This document shows, piece after piece, positions 1 through 7,918 of a stretch of DNA of 38,439 nt. This DNA comes from an uncultured Opitutales bacterium. GTDB taxonomy: Bacteria; Verrucomicrobiota; Verrucomicrobiia; Opitutales; Intestinicryptomonadaceae. A program made the translations under genes and the position numbers. The notes below the pieces were generated by a model that had not been told where the DNA came from, did no database searches, and saw only the letters and a list, made by a program, of their open reading frames with translations. Each line of letters opens with the position of its first letter. Position 1 is the first letter of the stretch. The stretch covers positions 1-38,439 of the forward strand of contig CALXLN010000079.1 in assembly GCA_944389215.1 (NCBI GenBank). The letters run 5' to 3'.

Positions 1-137
1 AAGGGCACGCAAACTCCGATGATTTGCAATTCGGTGGGATTCCCAAAATAGCGTTTCAAATAGCGGATTGCGGCTTCGGCTCTTTGCGGGCAGCGGAAGT
101 TTTCAATGCGCCTGAAAGTTTTTTCCCCGCAGGATAA
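1..137 (+). CDS. Possible C-terminal end of an unidentified gene entering from the left edge
   Basis: One frame is open from the window edge to a TAA at 135-137. Its last residues read LRAAEVFNAPESFFPAG. First codon positions are the most GC-rich (about 59% against 48% at the other two), which fits coding on this strand, and the end would be convergent with the acetyltransferase gene that stops at 261. The minus strand is also open over the same bases (it contains RRIENFRCPQRAEAAIRYL) but has no good start codon or ribosome binding site. I do not recognise either product. The choice of strand is a weak inference. Confidence 0.3.
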   Translation, partial: GHANSDDLQFGGIPKIAFQIADCGFGSLRAAEVFNAPESFFPAG

Positions 138-192
138 GGGCACTTGGCAGTTTGTTTGCGGGAGATTTTTTATTACTCTTTTGAAAAGTGCT

Positions 193-240
193 GCGCGCCT
201 TTTTGGCGGCCTTGGCGCAAAATCGGGGCAAAAGGCGCGC
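193..240. terminator. GC-rich inverted repeat between convergent ends
   Basis: GCGCGCCTTTT (193-203) pairs perfectly with AAAAGGCGCGC (230-240) around a 26-base loop. It lies just downstream of the acetyltransferase stop and downstream of the possible plus-strand gene end at 137. There is no long T tract, so a terminator role is inferred mainly from position. Confidence 0.4.
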
Positions 241-260
241 AAAAATAGTTTCCGCGTAGC

Positions 261-743
261 TTATAAAAGTATAGAATAGAAAAAGCAAGGATCTCCGACG
301 ACGTAATAGTCCTCCAAAGTGGCTTCGTGGCGGAATCCGCATTTTTCGTAAAACTTGCGTGTGGGCAAGTATTGCGGGCGCCCGGAAGTCTGCAAAAACG
401 CCTTTCTGCCTCCGAGCGAACGCATAATCTCAAAAGATTTAGCCATCAGCTTTTGACCGATTCCCATTCCCCTGAGGTTGTTGTCGACAGCAATCCATTC
501 AAACGCGAAAGCGGAGTCGGAGCAAGGGACGGAATCGAAAGAAACGTATCCGACAACGCTCCCGCCGATTTCTGCGAACAAATACGTCCCGGTCGAGTTT
601 TCAATATGGTCTTTCAAATCCCCGAGGGCGCATTCGATTTCCGAGCTGACCTCCTCAAAAAAACCCGACGAACGCATTATGCGCTCTATATCCTTTGCAT
701 CGGATTCGCGCCCGCCCAGCCTGAAGTTTATTTGTTTTTCCAT
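261..743 (-). CDS. GNAT-family N-acetyltransferase
   Basis: The 160-residue product has the size and layout of a single-domain GCN5-related acetyltransferase, a cytoplasmic enzyme that moves acetyl from acetyl-CoA to an amine. The acetyl-CoA pyrophosphate-binding motif A is visible as WIAVDNNLRGMGIGQKLM (the RxxGxG pattern RGMGIG) in the middle of the protein. It follows the strand I-VGYVSF and precedes a C-terminal part with the typical RKFYEKCGF segment. The substrate cannot be read from the sequence. It starts only 10 bases after the RimK-like ligase gene stops and is very probably co-transcribed with it. ATP-grasp ligase plus acetyltransferase pairs usually build or cap amide-linked small molecules, so an N-acetylated amino-acid or peptide product is a reasonable inference. 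The stop is TAA. Confidence 0.85.
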   Translation of the reverse strand: MEKQINFRLGGRESDAKDIERIMRSSGFFEEVSSEIECALGDLKDHIENSTGTYLFAEIGGSVVGYVSFDSVPCSDSAFAFEWIAVDNNLRGMGIGQKLMAKSFEIMRSLGGRKAFLQTSGRPQYLPTRKFYEKCGFRHEATLEDYYVVGDPCFFYSILL

Positions 744-753
744 ACAATGCGGC

Positions 754-2229
754 CTATTGGGCGGGTTGAAGCTTCTTTATTTTATTTACGCGGTTTAGCA
801 ATTCCTGCATAATTTCCGCATACAGTTTTTGTCCCGCAACTTTATCTTCTATTCCGGCGTCGATATTTGGGTTGTCGTTGACTTCTATCATCAGGATTCT
901 GCCGTCCGAAGTTTCTTTTAGGTCTACACCGTATAGACCGTCGCCTATTAGATTTGCCATTTTCATGGCTATGTCCAAAATCTTTTTTGGCACGGCCGAA
1001 ATTTCAAGGGTTTCAAATCCCCCGTACCTGCAGCTTCCTTTTGCCTTTTTGTTCACTATTTGCCAATGCGAGCGCGCCATGTAGTATTTGCACGCGTAAA
1101 TCGGCTTGCGGTTAAAAATTCCTATGCGCCAGTCGAATTTCGTGGGGACGAATTCTTGGGCGATTAAAAGTGCCGAATGTTTGAAAAGTTTCTTTGTTAT
1201 TTTTTCCAGCTCCTCCTCGTTGTCCGCTTTGAAAACGCCCTGTGAGAACTGGCTGTCGGGTTGTTTTACGACGAGCGGGAAGCCTATTTCTTTTGAAAAA
1301 GTGTCGGCGTTGGCTTTGTGCACGATTACCGTTTTGGGAATGGGCACTTTTTTCATTGATGCTTGTTCTGCCTGGAAGACTTTGTTTGCGCAACGCACAA
1401 TTGATATTGGGTCGTCGACAACGACGATTCCTTCGGAGTGCGCGCAGCGCGAAAATTTATATGTATAGTTGTTAACGTTTGTGGTGGAGCGTATGAACAG
1501 GGCGTCGAATTCATTGAGCCTGTCGAAATCGTCCTTGCCTATGACTTCGCAATAAAATCCGACACTTTGGGCCGCGCGCACAAACCGCGCAATAGCCTTT
1601 ACATTAGACGACGGCTCCTCTTCGGTTTCGTCCGTTAGAATCGCCAGCGCATAGCGGCTTGTGTCCTGCCAATCGTATATCTTGTGCCTGCGCGCCAGAT
1701 AGCTTTCGGCGGCAAGTGTTATAAACTCCCTGTTTTCGCGCTTAATGTCGGAGGCGCTGAAAGGCTCTATGTCGTGAAGCTTCCACCCGCTTTTGCGCTT
1801 TTTAAACGTGGCAGTGAACATCGGGGCTTGGAATTTTTCAAAAAGCGAATGTCCTATTCTATTGTATTTTGATTCCAAGCATTTGCCGAAGCATACGTCC
1901 AGCTTGAAAGTTTTTTTGTCGTAGCCGGTCAATACCTTGTCGGCGATTTTTCCCGCGTCGCTTGCGCGGTCAATCATCATCTTGCGGGATGTGAAATCCA
2001 TAATTGTCATTACCGACGGTTCGGGATTGTGCATTCTCGCGCGTGCCAGCAGCGACACGTAATACCCCAAATTTTGGTAGTTAAACGCGTCGCAAAGATT
2101 GAAAACTTTGTATTTGCCCAGCTGGGCGAATTCTGAGTCCACAATGTAGCGGCGCGGGGACACAACTTGGGTGTTGGATATGTTTAGAATCCACTTGTCT
2201 GGATTGCTTACAACGATTAGATTTTTCAT
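754..2229 (-). CDS. RimK-like ATP-grasp ligase with N-terminal RLAN-like domain
   Basis: The 491-residue protein has two parts. The N-terminal half (about 1-190) contains NLCDAFNYQNLGYYVSLLAR and PSVMTIMDF. These match what I know of the RLAN domain (RimK-like ATP-grasp N-terminal), of unknown function. The C-terminal half (about 280-480) is a RimK-type ATP-grasp fold, with the ATP-binding strand FPLVVKQPDSQFSQGVFK and the metal-binding signature IEVNDNPNIDAG near the C-terminus (ExNxNP). ATP-grasp enzymes of this type join a carboxylate to an amine through an acyl phosphate, and RimK itself adds glutamate. Substrates here are unknown. The gene lies between mnmA (73-base gap) and a GNAT gene (10-base gap), all leftward. 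It is much longer than RimK proper (about 300 residues) because of the extra domain. Confidence 0.85.
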   Translation of the reverse strand: MKNLIVVSNPDKWILNISNTQVVSPRRYIVDSEFAQLGKYKVFNLCDAFNYQNLGYYVSLLARARMHNPEPSVMTIMDFTSRKMMIDRASDAGKIADKVLTGYDKKTFKLDVCFGKCLESKYNRIGHSLFEKFQAPMFTATFKKRKSGWKLHDIEPFSASDIKRENREFITLAAESYLARRHKIYDWQDTSRYALAILTDETEEEPSSNVKAIARFVRAAQSVGFYCEVIGKDDFDRLNEFDALFIRSTTNVNNYTYKFSRCAHSEGIVVVDDPISIVRCANKVFQAEQASMKKVPIPKTVIVHKANADTFSKEIGFPLVVKQPDSQFSQGVFKADNEEELEKITKKLFKHSALLIAQEFVPTKFDWRIGIFNRKPIYACKYYMARSHWQIVNKKAKGSCRYGGFETLEISAVPKKILDIAMKMANLIGDGLYGVDLKETSDGRILMIEVNDNPNIDAGIEDKVAGQKLYAEIMQELLNRVNKIKKLQPAQ

Positions 2230-2302
2230 GACGCTTGTTAAAGCCGTATAATTGGTTCAATCCTTTAAACGTGTTTTTTTATAGTCAATCTTTTTATGGA
2301 GC

Positions 2303-3388
2303 TTACCGGTAAAATCCTCCGCCAAGCACGGTGGTTCGGTCAGTGTCGTGTATTGCCATGACTTGGCCGGGCGCAATGGCCCTTTGGGGAGATGCGAACT
2401 CGACTTCCGCGCGCCCGGAGCCTAGCGGGATAAAAAATGCTTCTACAAGCGGGTCCCGGTAGCGCACGCGCGCGAATATTTTCCGCGGTTCTAAGATTGG
2501 GCGGTTTATCCAGTTTATTTCCGCCAGTTCCGCAGTTTTCGAATACAAGTGCGGAGTGGATGGAGTGTCGAAATCTATGACCAGCTCGTTTGTGTCGAAA
2601 TTTTTTGCCACAACGACAAAGCTTTTTTTGTCGGTGTTCGACGGAATCCCGATTCCTTTGCGCTGCCCCAGCGTGTAATTGTGCAGCCCCTTGTGGGTTC
2701 CAAGTTTTTTACCTTGCGCAGTTACGATATCACCCGGCTTTTCAGGAATATGGTGGCGCAGGAAATCCTGAATTTTTATTTTTCCCAGGAAGCATATTCC
2801 TTGGCTGTCCTTCTTTTCGGAATTGGGAAGGCTGTTCATGCGGGCGATTTCGCGCACTTGCGATTTTAAAAGGGAGCCTATTGGGAAAACGGCGGATTTT
2901 AGCTGTTCCTGCGTAATCATGCACAGAAAGTAAGACTGGTCTTTGCCGGGATCGGCGCCCATTATCAGGTCCCGCGTACCGTCGGAATTCTCGCGCATAT
3001 CGCAATAATGTCCTGTGGCTACCTTTGAAAATCCGTGCGATTTTGCGTAGTCGAGAAATTTTCCAAATTTCATTTTCCTGTTGCACATTACATCAGGATT
3101 CGGCGTTCTTCCCAGCCTGTATCCTTCGACCAAATATTCCACGATTTGTTCGCGGTATTCTTTTATAAAATCCACAACTTGGAATTCTACTCCTACGTGT
3201 TCGGCGCAGGCTTTGCAGTCCAATATATCCTGGTGCCAAGGGCAGTCTCCGAAAACGTCAATTCCTTCCTCGTTCATCCAAGTTTTCATGTAGGCGGCGG
3301 ATATGTCGCAGCCCTGTTGTTTTAGAAGCGTCATTGCAACAGCGCTGTCTACTCCTCCCGATAGGGCAACCATTATTTTTTCCGTCAT
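2303..3388 (-). CDS. mnmA: tRNA-specific 2-thiouridylase MnmA
   Basis: MnmA makes the 2-thio group of the wobble uridine (U34) in Glu, Gln and Lys tRNAs, using ATP to activate the base and a persulfide sulfur relay. The 361-residue length is normal. Visible motifs are the N-terminal PP-loop SGGVDS (residues 10-15), the catalytic Cys102 in CNRKMKFG, Cys199 in DSQGICFLG, and the conserved LGQRKGIGI segment. Both catalytic cysteines fall at the same residue numbers as in the E. coli enzyme. It starts 7 bases after the stop of the upstream regulator gene, so the two are probably co-transcribed, and the RimK-like gene follows. Nothing in the sequence links its function to its neighbours. Confidence 0.97.
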   Translation of the reverse strand: MTEKIMVALSGGVDSAVAMTLLKQQGCDISAAYMKTWMNEEGIDVFGDCPWHQDILDCKACAEHVGVEFQVVDFIKEYREQIVEYLVEGYRLGRTPNPDVMCNRKMKFGKFLDYAKSHGFSKVATGHYCDMRENSDGTRDLIMGADPGKDQSYFLCMITQEQLKSAVFPIGSLLKSQVREIARMNSLPNSEKKDSQGICFLGKIKIQDFLRHHIPEKPGDIVTAQGKKLGTHKGLHNYTLGQRKGIGIPSNTDKKSFVVVAKNFDTNELVIDFDTPSTPHLYSKTAELAEINWINRPILEPRKIFARVRYRDPLVEAFFIPLGSGRAEVEFASPQRAIAPGQVMAIHDTDRTTVLGGGFYR

Positions 3389-3395
3389 AAGAAAA

Positions 3396-4952
3396 CTACT
3401 TTTGGTTTTTGAACCACGCCGTATTTATGGCGTAGTTTTTTATTTTATAGTTCAATATGCGCTGGCTTAGATTCAGGATTCTGGCCGCCGCCGCGGCGTT
3501 TCCGCGGGTTGCGCGCAGGGCTTCGGATATCAAATCGCGCTCGAAGGCCTCTTTCATGGCGTTAAAATCCGCCTCCTCGCCGAATGGAATTTTGCGCGTC
3601 GTATAGGCTGAACGTATTTCCTTGGGGAGGTTGTATCCGGAAATGGCGTCGTCATGGGTCGCCATAACGGCGCGCTCTATGCAGTTTTCCAACTCGCGGA
3701 CATTGTTTTTCCACGGATATATAATAAGCATGTTTCCTGCGGGAGAAGATATGCGCTTTATATTCTTCTTGTATATGGCGTTGTATTTCTCGAGAAAATG
3801 CTCTGCCAGAAGAAGAATGTCGCTTTTGCGGTCGCGCAAGGCGGGAATATGTATCGATTGCGGCGCAATTTGCTCGTATAGGGATTTGTCGAAATTTCCC
3901 TCTGAGAGGATTTTTTCTATGTCTGCTGAACTTGCACATATAACGCGCACTCTGGCGGTGATGTCGGTTTTCCCGTTTATTCTTCTAAACGTTCCTGTGC
4001 GTATGTAGTCTGAGAGCATTTTTTGCGCCGGAAGGGACATTTCGGCAACTTCGTCGAAAAATACCGTTCCCGACTGGCAGTCCTCGAACAATCCGCGCTT
4101 GGCGGTTTTTGTGGGGGATTGTTTTTCGTAGCCGAAAATTTCGCTTATCACCGCATAGTCTGGCAGCGCGGCACAGTTTACGACCCGGAAAACTCCGGAT
4201 GCTTCGGCGCACGCGCGCGCCACAAGTTCCTTGCCGGTTCCTGCTTCGCCTCTAATGAAAACCGGATTTTGGTTGGACGAATATTTGGCTATGCAGCTGT
4301 AGACCTTTTGCATTGCGCCGCAATTTCCAATGATATTTTTTGGGCGCATTAAGCCGGCGCTCAACTCCAGCTTCAGGCGCCTGTTCTCGTCGAGCAGCCT
4401 GTTGCGTTCCTCATGCCTAAAATATATGCGCGCGAGCGCGTCGGCCAAGATGTTGGCAACAGTTTCCAGCAGTTCGCAGTCGCGCTTTAAATTCGCCGCC
4501 TCAGAATGGGGGCGGTCAATGCTTAAAGTACCTATTACCTGTTCAATATAAACAATAGGAACGCAAACGAAAGCGGAGTTTTTTAGAACGTCCCCGCGGG
4601 CTTTTGTGCGGTTCAGGAAATCTGCATCCTTTGAAATGTCTTCTATTATTATGGAGCGCGCCAAAGCGGCTACTTTGCCCGTTACGCCTTCGCCTATTTT
4701 ATAGACGCCCCGCTTTATGCTTTCGGCGTCCATTCCGTGGGAGGCTTCTATAAAAAGGTAGTTGCCGTCGCGCATGGTTATGGTTCCGCGGGAAAGTCCC
4801 ATTTCGGAATGCAGAATAGAAAGGGTTTCGTCCATCAGCTCGGAGACGTTTTTGCGCAGCACCACCGCGCGGCTTATCTTGTGCAGCACGGACATTTCCA
4901 AATCGTCGTAAAGAGCGTCTTTAGGGGTGGCGATGTTTTTTTGTTTCCTCAT
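3396..4952 (-). CDS. NifA/NtrC-like regulator: GAF, degenerate sigma-54-type AAA+, Fis HTH
   Basis: The 518-residue protein has the NifA domain order: GAF sensor (about 25-175), AAA+ domain (about 205-435) and a C-terminal Fis-type helix-turn-helix (about 470-515, ALRATRGNAAAAARILNLSQ). Walker A is intact (GEAGTGKE, 235-242), as is Walker B (TVFFDE, 296-301). The GAFTGA loop that contacts sigma-54 should follow the EKGAFTGA pattern, but here residues 276-283 read EKQSPTKT. The usual FRxDLYxRL arginine-finger segment is FDKSLYEQI (354-362), with both arginines gone. So it has the family fold but is unlikely to be a standard sigma-54 activator. It may act as a sigma-70-dependent regulator or repressor (TyrR is a known AAA+ family member lacking GAFTGA). 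It heads the leftward block and is divergent from dnaX across 113 bases. Confidence 0.9.
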   Translation of the reverse strand: MRKQKNIATPKDALYDDLEMSVLHKISRAVVLRKNVSELMDETLSILHSEMGLSRGTITMRDGNYLFIEASHGMDAESIKRGVYKIGEGVTGKVAALARSIIIEDISKDADFLNRTKARGDVLKNSAFVCVPIVYIEQVIGTLSIDRPHSEAANLKRDCELLETVANILADALARIYFRHEERNRLLDENRRLKLELSAGLMRPKNIIGNCGAMQKVYSCIAKYSSNQNPVFIRGEAGTGKELVARACAEASGVFRVVNCAALPDYAVISEIFGYEKQSPTKTAKRGLFEDCQSGTVFFDEVAEMSLPAQKMLSDYIRTGTFRRINGKTDITARVRVICASSADIEKILSEGNFDKSLYEQIAPQSIHIPALRDRKSDILLLAEHFLEKYNAIYKKNIKRISSPAGNMLIIYPWKNNVRELENCIERAVMATHDDAISGYNLPKEIRSAYTTRKIPFGEEADFNAMKEAFERDLISEALRATRGNAAAAARILNLSQRILNYKIKNYAINTAWFKNQK

Positions 4953-5028
4953 CTTCTAAAAACGGCGTATTTTTGAAAAATCGCGGAAGTTTTCAACAAT
5001 AAAGGGGTATAAAAAATTCAAAAAAAAC

Positions 5029-5056
5029 TTGTCTTAAAACGGGGGAACCTTACCTT
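5029..5056 (+). promoter_or_regulatory. Candidate dnaX promoter
   Basis: A -35-like TTGTCT (5029-5034) and -10-like TACCTT (5051-5056) are separated by 16 bases. Transcription would start only a few bases before the dnaX ATG at 5066, and no Shine-Dalgarno sequence is visible there, so the message may be nearly leaderless. This is assigned by eye and is weak. Confidence 0.3.
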
Positions 5057-5065
5057 ATCTCAAGA

Positions 5066-6208
5066 ATGAGCCAAAGTTATCAAGTCATAGCCCGCAGATA
5101 CCGTCCGAAGCAATTCGACGAGTTGGTAGGGCAGCAGCATATAGTAAAGACGCTCACAAACGCAATAGAATCCGGGCGGATAGGGCACGCTTATCTGTTT
5201 GTCGGGCCAAGGGGCACCGGCAAAACGACAGTCGCCAGGCTTTTCGCAAAAGCCCTAAACGCCAAGGGCGGCCCAAATATACATCCGGACGACGACGATA
5301 TATCCCAAGCCATTATGAACGGCTCCTGCATGGACGTTGTTGAAATAGACGGAGCTTCCAACCGCTCGATAGACGAAATTCGCCAATTGCGCGACGATTG
5401 CCAATACGCGCCCGCGCAATGCACGTACAAGATTTATATAATAGACGAAGTCCATTCTCTTACGCAGGACGCGTTTAACGCCCTTTTAAAAACGTTGGAG
5501 GAACCTCCAAGGCACGTGAAATTCATATTCGCCACAACCGAAGCGCATAAGGTTTTGGGAACTATAACGTCCCGCTGCCAGCGTTTTGAATTTCGGCCGA
5601 TTCCGGAGGATTTGATAGCCGCGCATTTGGCGGAAATTTCTAAAAAAGAGGATATTTCCGCCACCGACGAGGCTCTGCGCGCAATTGCGCGCCTTGCAAA
5701 CGGTGGGATGCGGGACGCGCAAAGCATTTTAGACCAAATGATTTCCTTCTGCGGCAAAAAAATAGACGTCGGCGACGTAATAGGCGTTTACGGGCTTGCG
5801 TCGGAAGGCCAGATAGAGTCGATTATTTCCAAGATGGCGCACGGAGATTATTCCGCTGTCGTAAAATCCGTGGATGAGCTCGTTGCAGGCGGATGCGATC
5901 TTTACAGGGCACTATGCGACATGCAGGCGTATTTGCGCAAGGCTATGATAGAGTCTTTTGAAAGCGGCTACAAAGATTTTGAAGGCAAGCGGCTTTCAAG
6001 CGAACAAATGATGCGCATGCTCGACGTCTTGCAGGGCGCGGAGAAGGGGCTTAAGACAGGGCTTTCAGAAAAAGCCAACTTTGAAGTGGCGCTTTTGAAA
6101 GCGGTGGAACAAAGCCGGGCGAGGGCGATAAACACTCTGATAAAGGAACTCGACAAGCTTTCAAACGCGCCTGCCGAAGTTCAAAAAAAAAATAGCGGCA
6201 CTGCTTAG
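5066..6208 (+). CDS. dnaX: DNA polymerase III subunit gamma/tau, short (gamma-like) form
   Basis: DnaX is the ATPase core of the clamp loader that places the beta clamp on DNA and organises the replisome. The 380-residue zero-frame product has Walker A GPRGTGKT (47-54), Walker B IIDE (125-128), the conserved [15 protein letters not shown] stretch and the SRCQRFEFR arginine-finger motif. The usual four-cysteine zinc module between Walker A and Walker B is missing: the loop around residues 64-86 reads [14 protein letters not shown] and has no CxxC pairs. The zero frame ends at TAG 6206-6208, shortly after an A10 run. A 122-residue extension continues in the +1 frame to 6554, so this is probably the gamma-like product of a gene that also makes a longer tau-like one. 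rmuC follows. Confidence 0.95.
   Translation: MSQSYQVIARRYRPKQFDELVGQQHIVKTLTNAIESGRIGHAYLFVGPRGTGKTTVARLFAKALNAKGGPNIHPDDDDISQAIMNGSCMDVVEIDGASNRSIDEIRQLRDDCQYAPAQCTYKIYIIDEVHSLTQDAFNALLKTLEEPPRHVKFIFATTEAHKVLGTITSRCQRFEFRPIPEDLIAAHLAEISKKEDISATDEALRAIARLANGGMRDAQSILDQMISFCGKKIDVGDVIGVYGLASEGQIESIISKMAHGDYSAVVKSVDELVAGGCDLYRALCDMQAYLRKAMIESFESGYKDFEGKRLSSEQMMRMLDVLQGAEKGLKTGLSEKANFEVALLKAVEQSRARAINTLIKELDKLSNAPAEVQKKNSGTA
6183..6192 (+). other. dnaX: A10 homopolymer: candidate slippage site in dnaX
   Basis: Ten consecutive A residues are read as CAA AAA AAA AAT in the zero frame, which stops five codons later at 6206. A -1 shift would stop immediately (AAA then TAG). A +1 shift, or a transcript with nine or twelve A residues, enters an open frame that runs to 6554. 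Slippage by RNA polymerase on an A9 run is known for Thermus thermophilus dnaX. A real A9 misread as A10 would also explain the pattern. Confidence 0.65.
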
Positions 6209-6554
6209 CGAAGTTTTAAGGGAATCGCGAGAATTCGCCAACGCGTACGCTCCTGCCGTAGAGAGAATTTTTCATCAGCCTTTAAACGCGGACAGTGTTC
6301 CGCCGGAGGGAAATCCGGAAAAAAAACAGCCCAGAATATTCGAAGCTTCAACGCAGGAATTTCGCGAAGCTTTGGAGAAAATTCCAGCCCGTCTTTTGGA
6401 GCTTCTGGAATCACAATTTAGGGCAAAACCCGCCGTTCTCGTCGCAGACGGCATAGTAGACGAAAGCGAAAGCGTTGGGAAGACCGCTCCGGAGTCGGAA
6501 GTATCGTCTTTCGGCGACGACTTGTCTGAGCTTGAGGAGGATGAATCTGATTAG
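6183..6554 (+). CDS. dnaX: Tau-like C-terminal extension of DnaX in the +1 frame
   Basis: After the A10 run the +1 frame stays open for 123 codons with no start codon of its own near the junction. It encodes a charged, helix-rich tail beginning [17 protein letters not shown] and ending in an acidic stretch (ELEEDESD). Joined to the zero-frame part it would give about 495 residues. The extension ends at TAG 6552-6554, two bases before the rmuC ATG, while the short form ends 350 bases earlier. This spacing fits translational coupling with rmuC and supports the extension being translated. It could instead mean that dnaX is one continuous frame and the A run is one base too long in this assembly. 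Confidence 0.7.
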   Translation, partial: KKKIAALLSEVLRESREFANAYAPAVERIFHQPLNADSVPPEGNPEKKQPRIFEASTQEFREALEKIPARLLELLESQFRAKPAVLVADGIVDESESVGKTAPESEVSSFGDDLSELEEDESD

Positions 6555-6556
6555 GT

Positions 6557-7918
6557 ATGGACTTTAACTTGACAATCGCCGTCGCCGCGGTAATTCTCTG
6601 CGCAGTATGTGCGGCGGGATGGTTTCTCTCTTTTGCCGCGATGTCTTCGCGCGAGCGCAAAATAATCGCCGAGTGCAATTCAGAGGCGGCATCCGCGCGC
6701 GAAAAGGTTGTGGAGCTATCCTCCGGCTTTGCCGCAGTTTCCGCCCAAAGGGACGCCGCGCGCGCGCTTGCCGATTCTCTCAAGGCGGAATTGAATAAAA
6801 CCCTCGAGGAGAAAACGGAGGCTGAGAAAAGCTTGTCGGCGGCTTCTGAAAAAATTTCTGCCCTTGCCGAGCGGATAGAGTCTAGGGCTGCCGAAGAAAA
6901 GGAATTGCGCGATAAAATGGCGGCAGATTTTGAAAATTTGTCAAACCGCCTTCTTGAAAGTTCGCGCCAAAAGATGTCGGAGGCAAACATCGAGCAGCTT
7001 TCCCTCATTCTCAACCCGCTCAAAAACAACATAAAGGATTTTCGTGAAAGGGTAGACTTGCTAAATTTGGAATCGGTAAAGAACTATGCCGGCATGGCAG
7101 CGCAAATCGAAAACCTTTTGAAGATGAATGCTCGCCTGGGCGACGAAGCCGCGAAACTGACGCGCGCGCTGCGCTCAAATAACAAGATTGCGGGAAATTG
7201 GGGCGAAACTGTTTTGCAGAAAATTCTGGAAGATTGCGGCTTTAAAGAGGGCGTGCATTTCCGCGCCCAACAGTCGTATGCGGATTCTGATGGAGAGGGA
7301 AAAAGGCTTGTTCCGGATTTTGTGATAGACCTTCCAAATTCCCGCTCGATAGTCGTGGATTCAAAGCTTTCGCTTGTGGATTACGCTGACTATTGTTCCG
7401 CCGAAGACGCCGCGGCGCGCAGGGCGTCGCTTGAAAAATTCAAAAAATCCGTGCGCGCCCACTTGGCGGAATTCGCCGGCAAATACAACAATCTTCCGGA
7501 CGCAAATTGCGGCTTCAAAATGATGTTTATGCCAATAGAACCCGCATACGACCTGATAATGCGCGAGGACGCAAAAATAGCGTTCGACGCATACGAATCC
7601 AACGTTTTAATAGTAGGGCCGGTTTCTGTGATGGCGGTGCTGAAATTTGCCGAAATAAGCCTGCGCAACGACGCCCTTGCAAAAAACACTCGCGAAATTG
7701 CTGCAATAGGCGACCTCTTATACCGCCGCGTATCCCTTTTTATGGAAAAATTTAGAAAAATCGGAGAGCGCATATCCCAATTGGAAAAGGAATACGAATC
7801 CGCAACTTTGACATTGTCGCAAGGCTCAAAAAGCGTGTTGGGAACAGCAAAGCGCCTTGGCGCAAAATCCAGCGGCGATATATTGGAACTTGAAGAAAAG
7901 GACGAAAAAGATGAGTGA
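6557..7918 (+). CDS. rmuC: DNA recombination protein RmuC
   Basis: RmuC-family proteins limit inversions and rearrangements at short repeats and are thought to be membrane-anchored nuclease-like proteins. The 453-residue product has an N-terminal hydrophobic segment (about residues 5-28), a long coiled coil rich in Ala, Glu and Lys (about 30-150), and then the conserved RmuC domain. That domain includes NNKIAGNWGETVLQKILE, VPDFVIDLP and VVDSKLSL. A purine-rich GAGGAGG lies about 10 bases upstream of the start, inside the dnaX extension. The stop is TGA at 7916-7918, followed immediately by an in-frame TAA, and it overlaps the meaB start by 8 bases. Confidence 0.95.
   Translation: MDFNLTIAVAAVILCAVCAAGWFLSFAAMSSRERKIIAECNSEAASAREKVVELSSGFAAVSAQRDAARALADSLKAELNKTLEEKTEAEKSLSAASEKISALAERIESRAAEEKELRDKMAADFENLSNRLLESSRQKMSEANIEQLSLILNPLKNNIKDFRERVDLLNLESVKNYAGMAAQIENLLKMNARLGDEAAKLTRALRSNNKIAGNWGETVLQKILEDCGFKEGVHFRAQQSYADSDGEGKRLVPDFVIDLPNSRSIVVDSKLSLVDYADYCSAEDAAARRASLEKFKKSVRAHLAEFAGKYNNLPDANCGFKMMFMPIEPAYDLIMREDAKIAFDAYESNVLIVGPVSVMAVLKFAEISLRNDALAKNTREIAAIGDLLYRRVSLFMEKFRKIGERISQLEKEYESATLTLSQGSKSVLGTAKRLGAKSSGDILELEEKDEKDE

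Noticed and set aside
1..141. Minus-strand open frame at the left edge (contains RRIENFRCPQRAEAAIRYL)
   Set aside because: It looks protein-like but offers only a GTG start without a ribosome binding site, and its position-specific GC is less gene-like than the plus-strand frame ending at 137. Strand remains uncertain.
6183..6208. Classical -1 programmed frameshift in dnaX as in E. coli
   Set aside because: A -1 shift on the A10 run meets TAG at once, so it cannot give a longer product; only the +1 frame is open.
6418..7032. Minus-strand open frame of 204 codons
   Set aside because: It is antisense to the low-complexity coiled coil of rmuC and the dnaX extension; its composition is Ser/Arg/Ala-rich, typical of a shadow frame.
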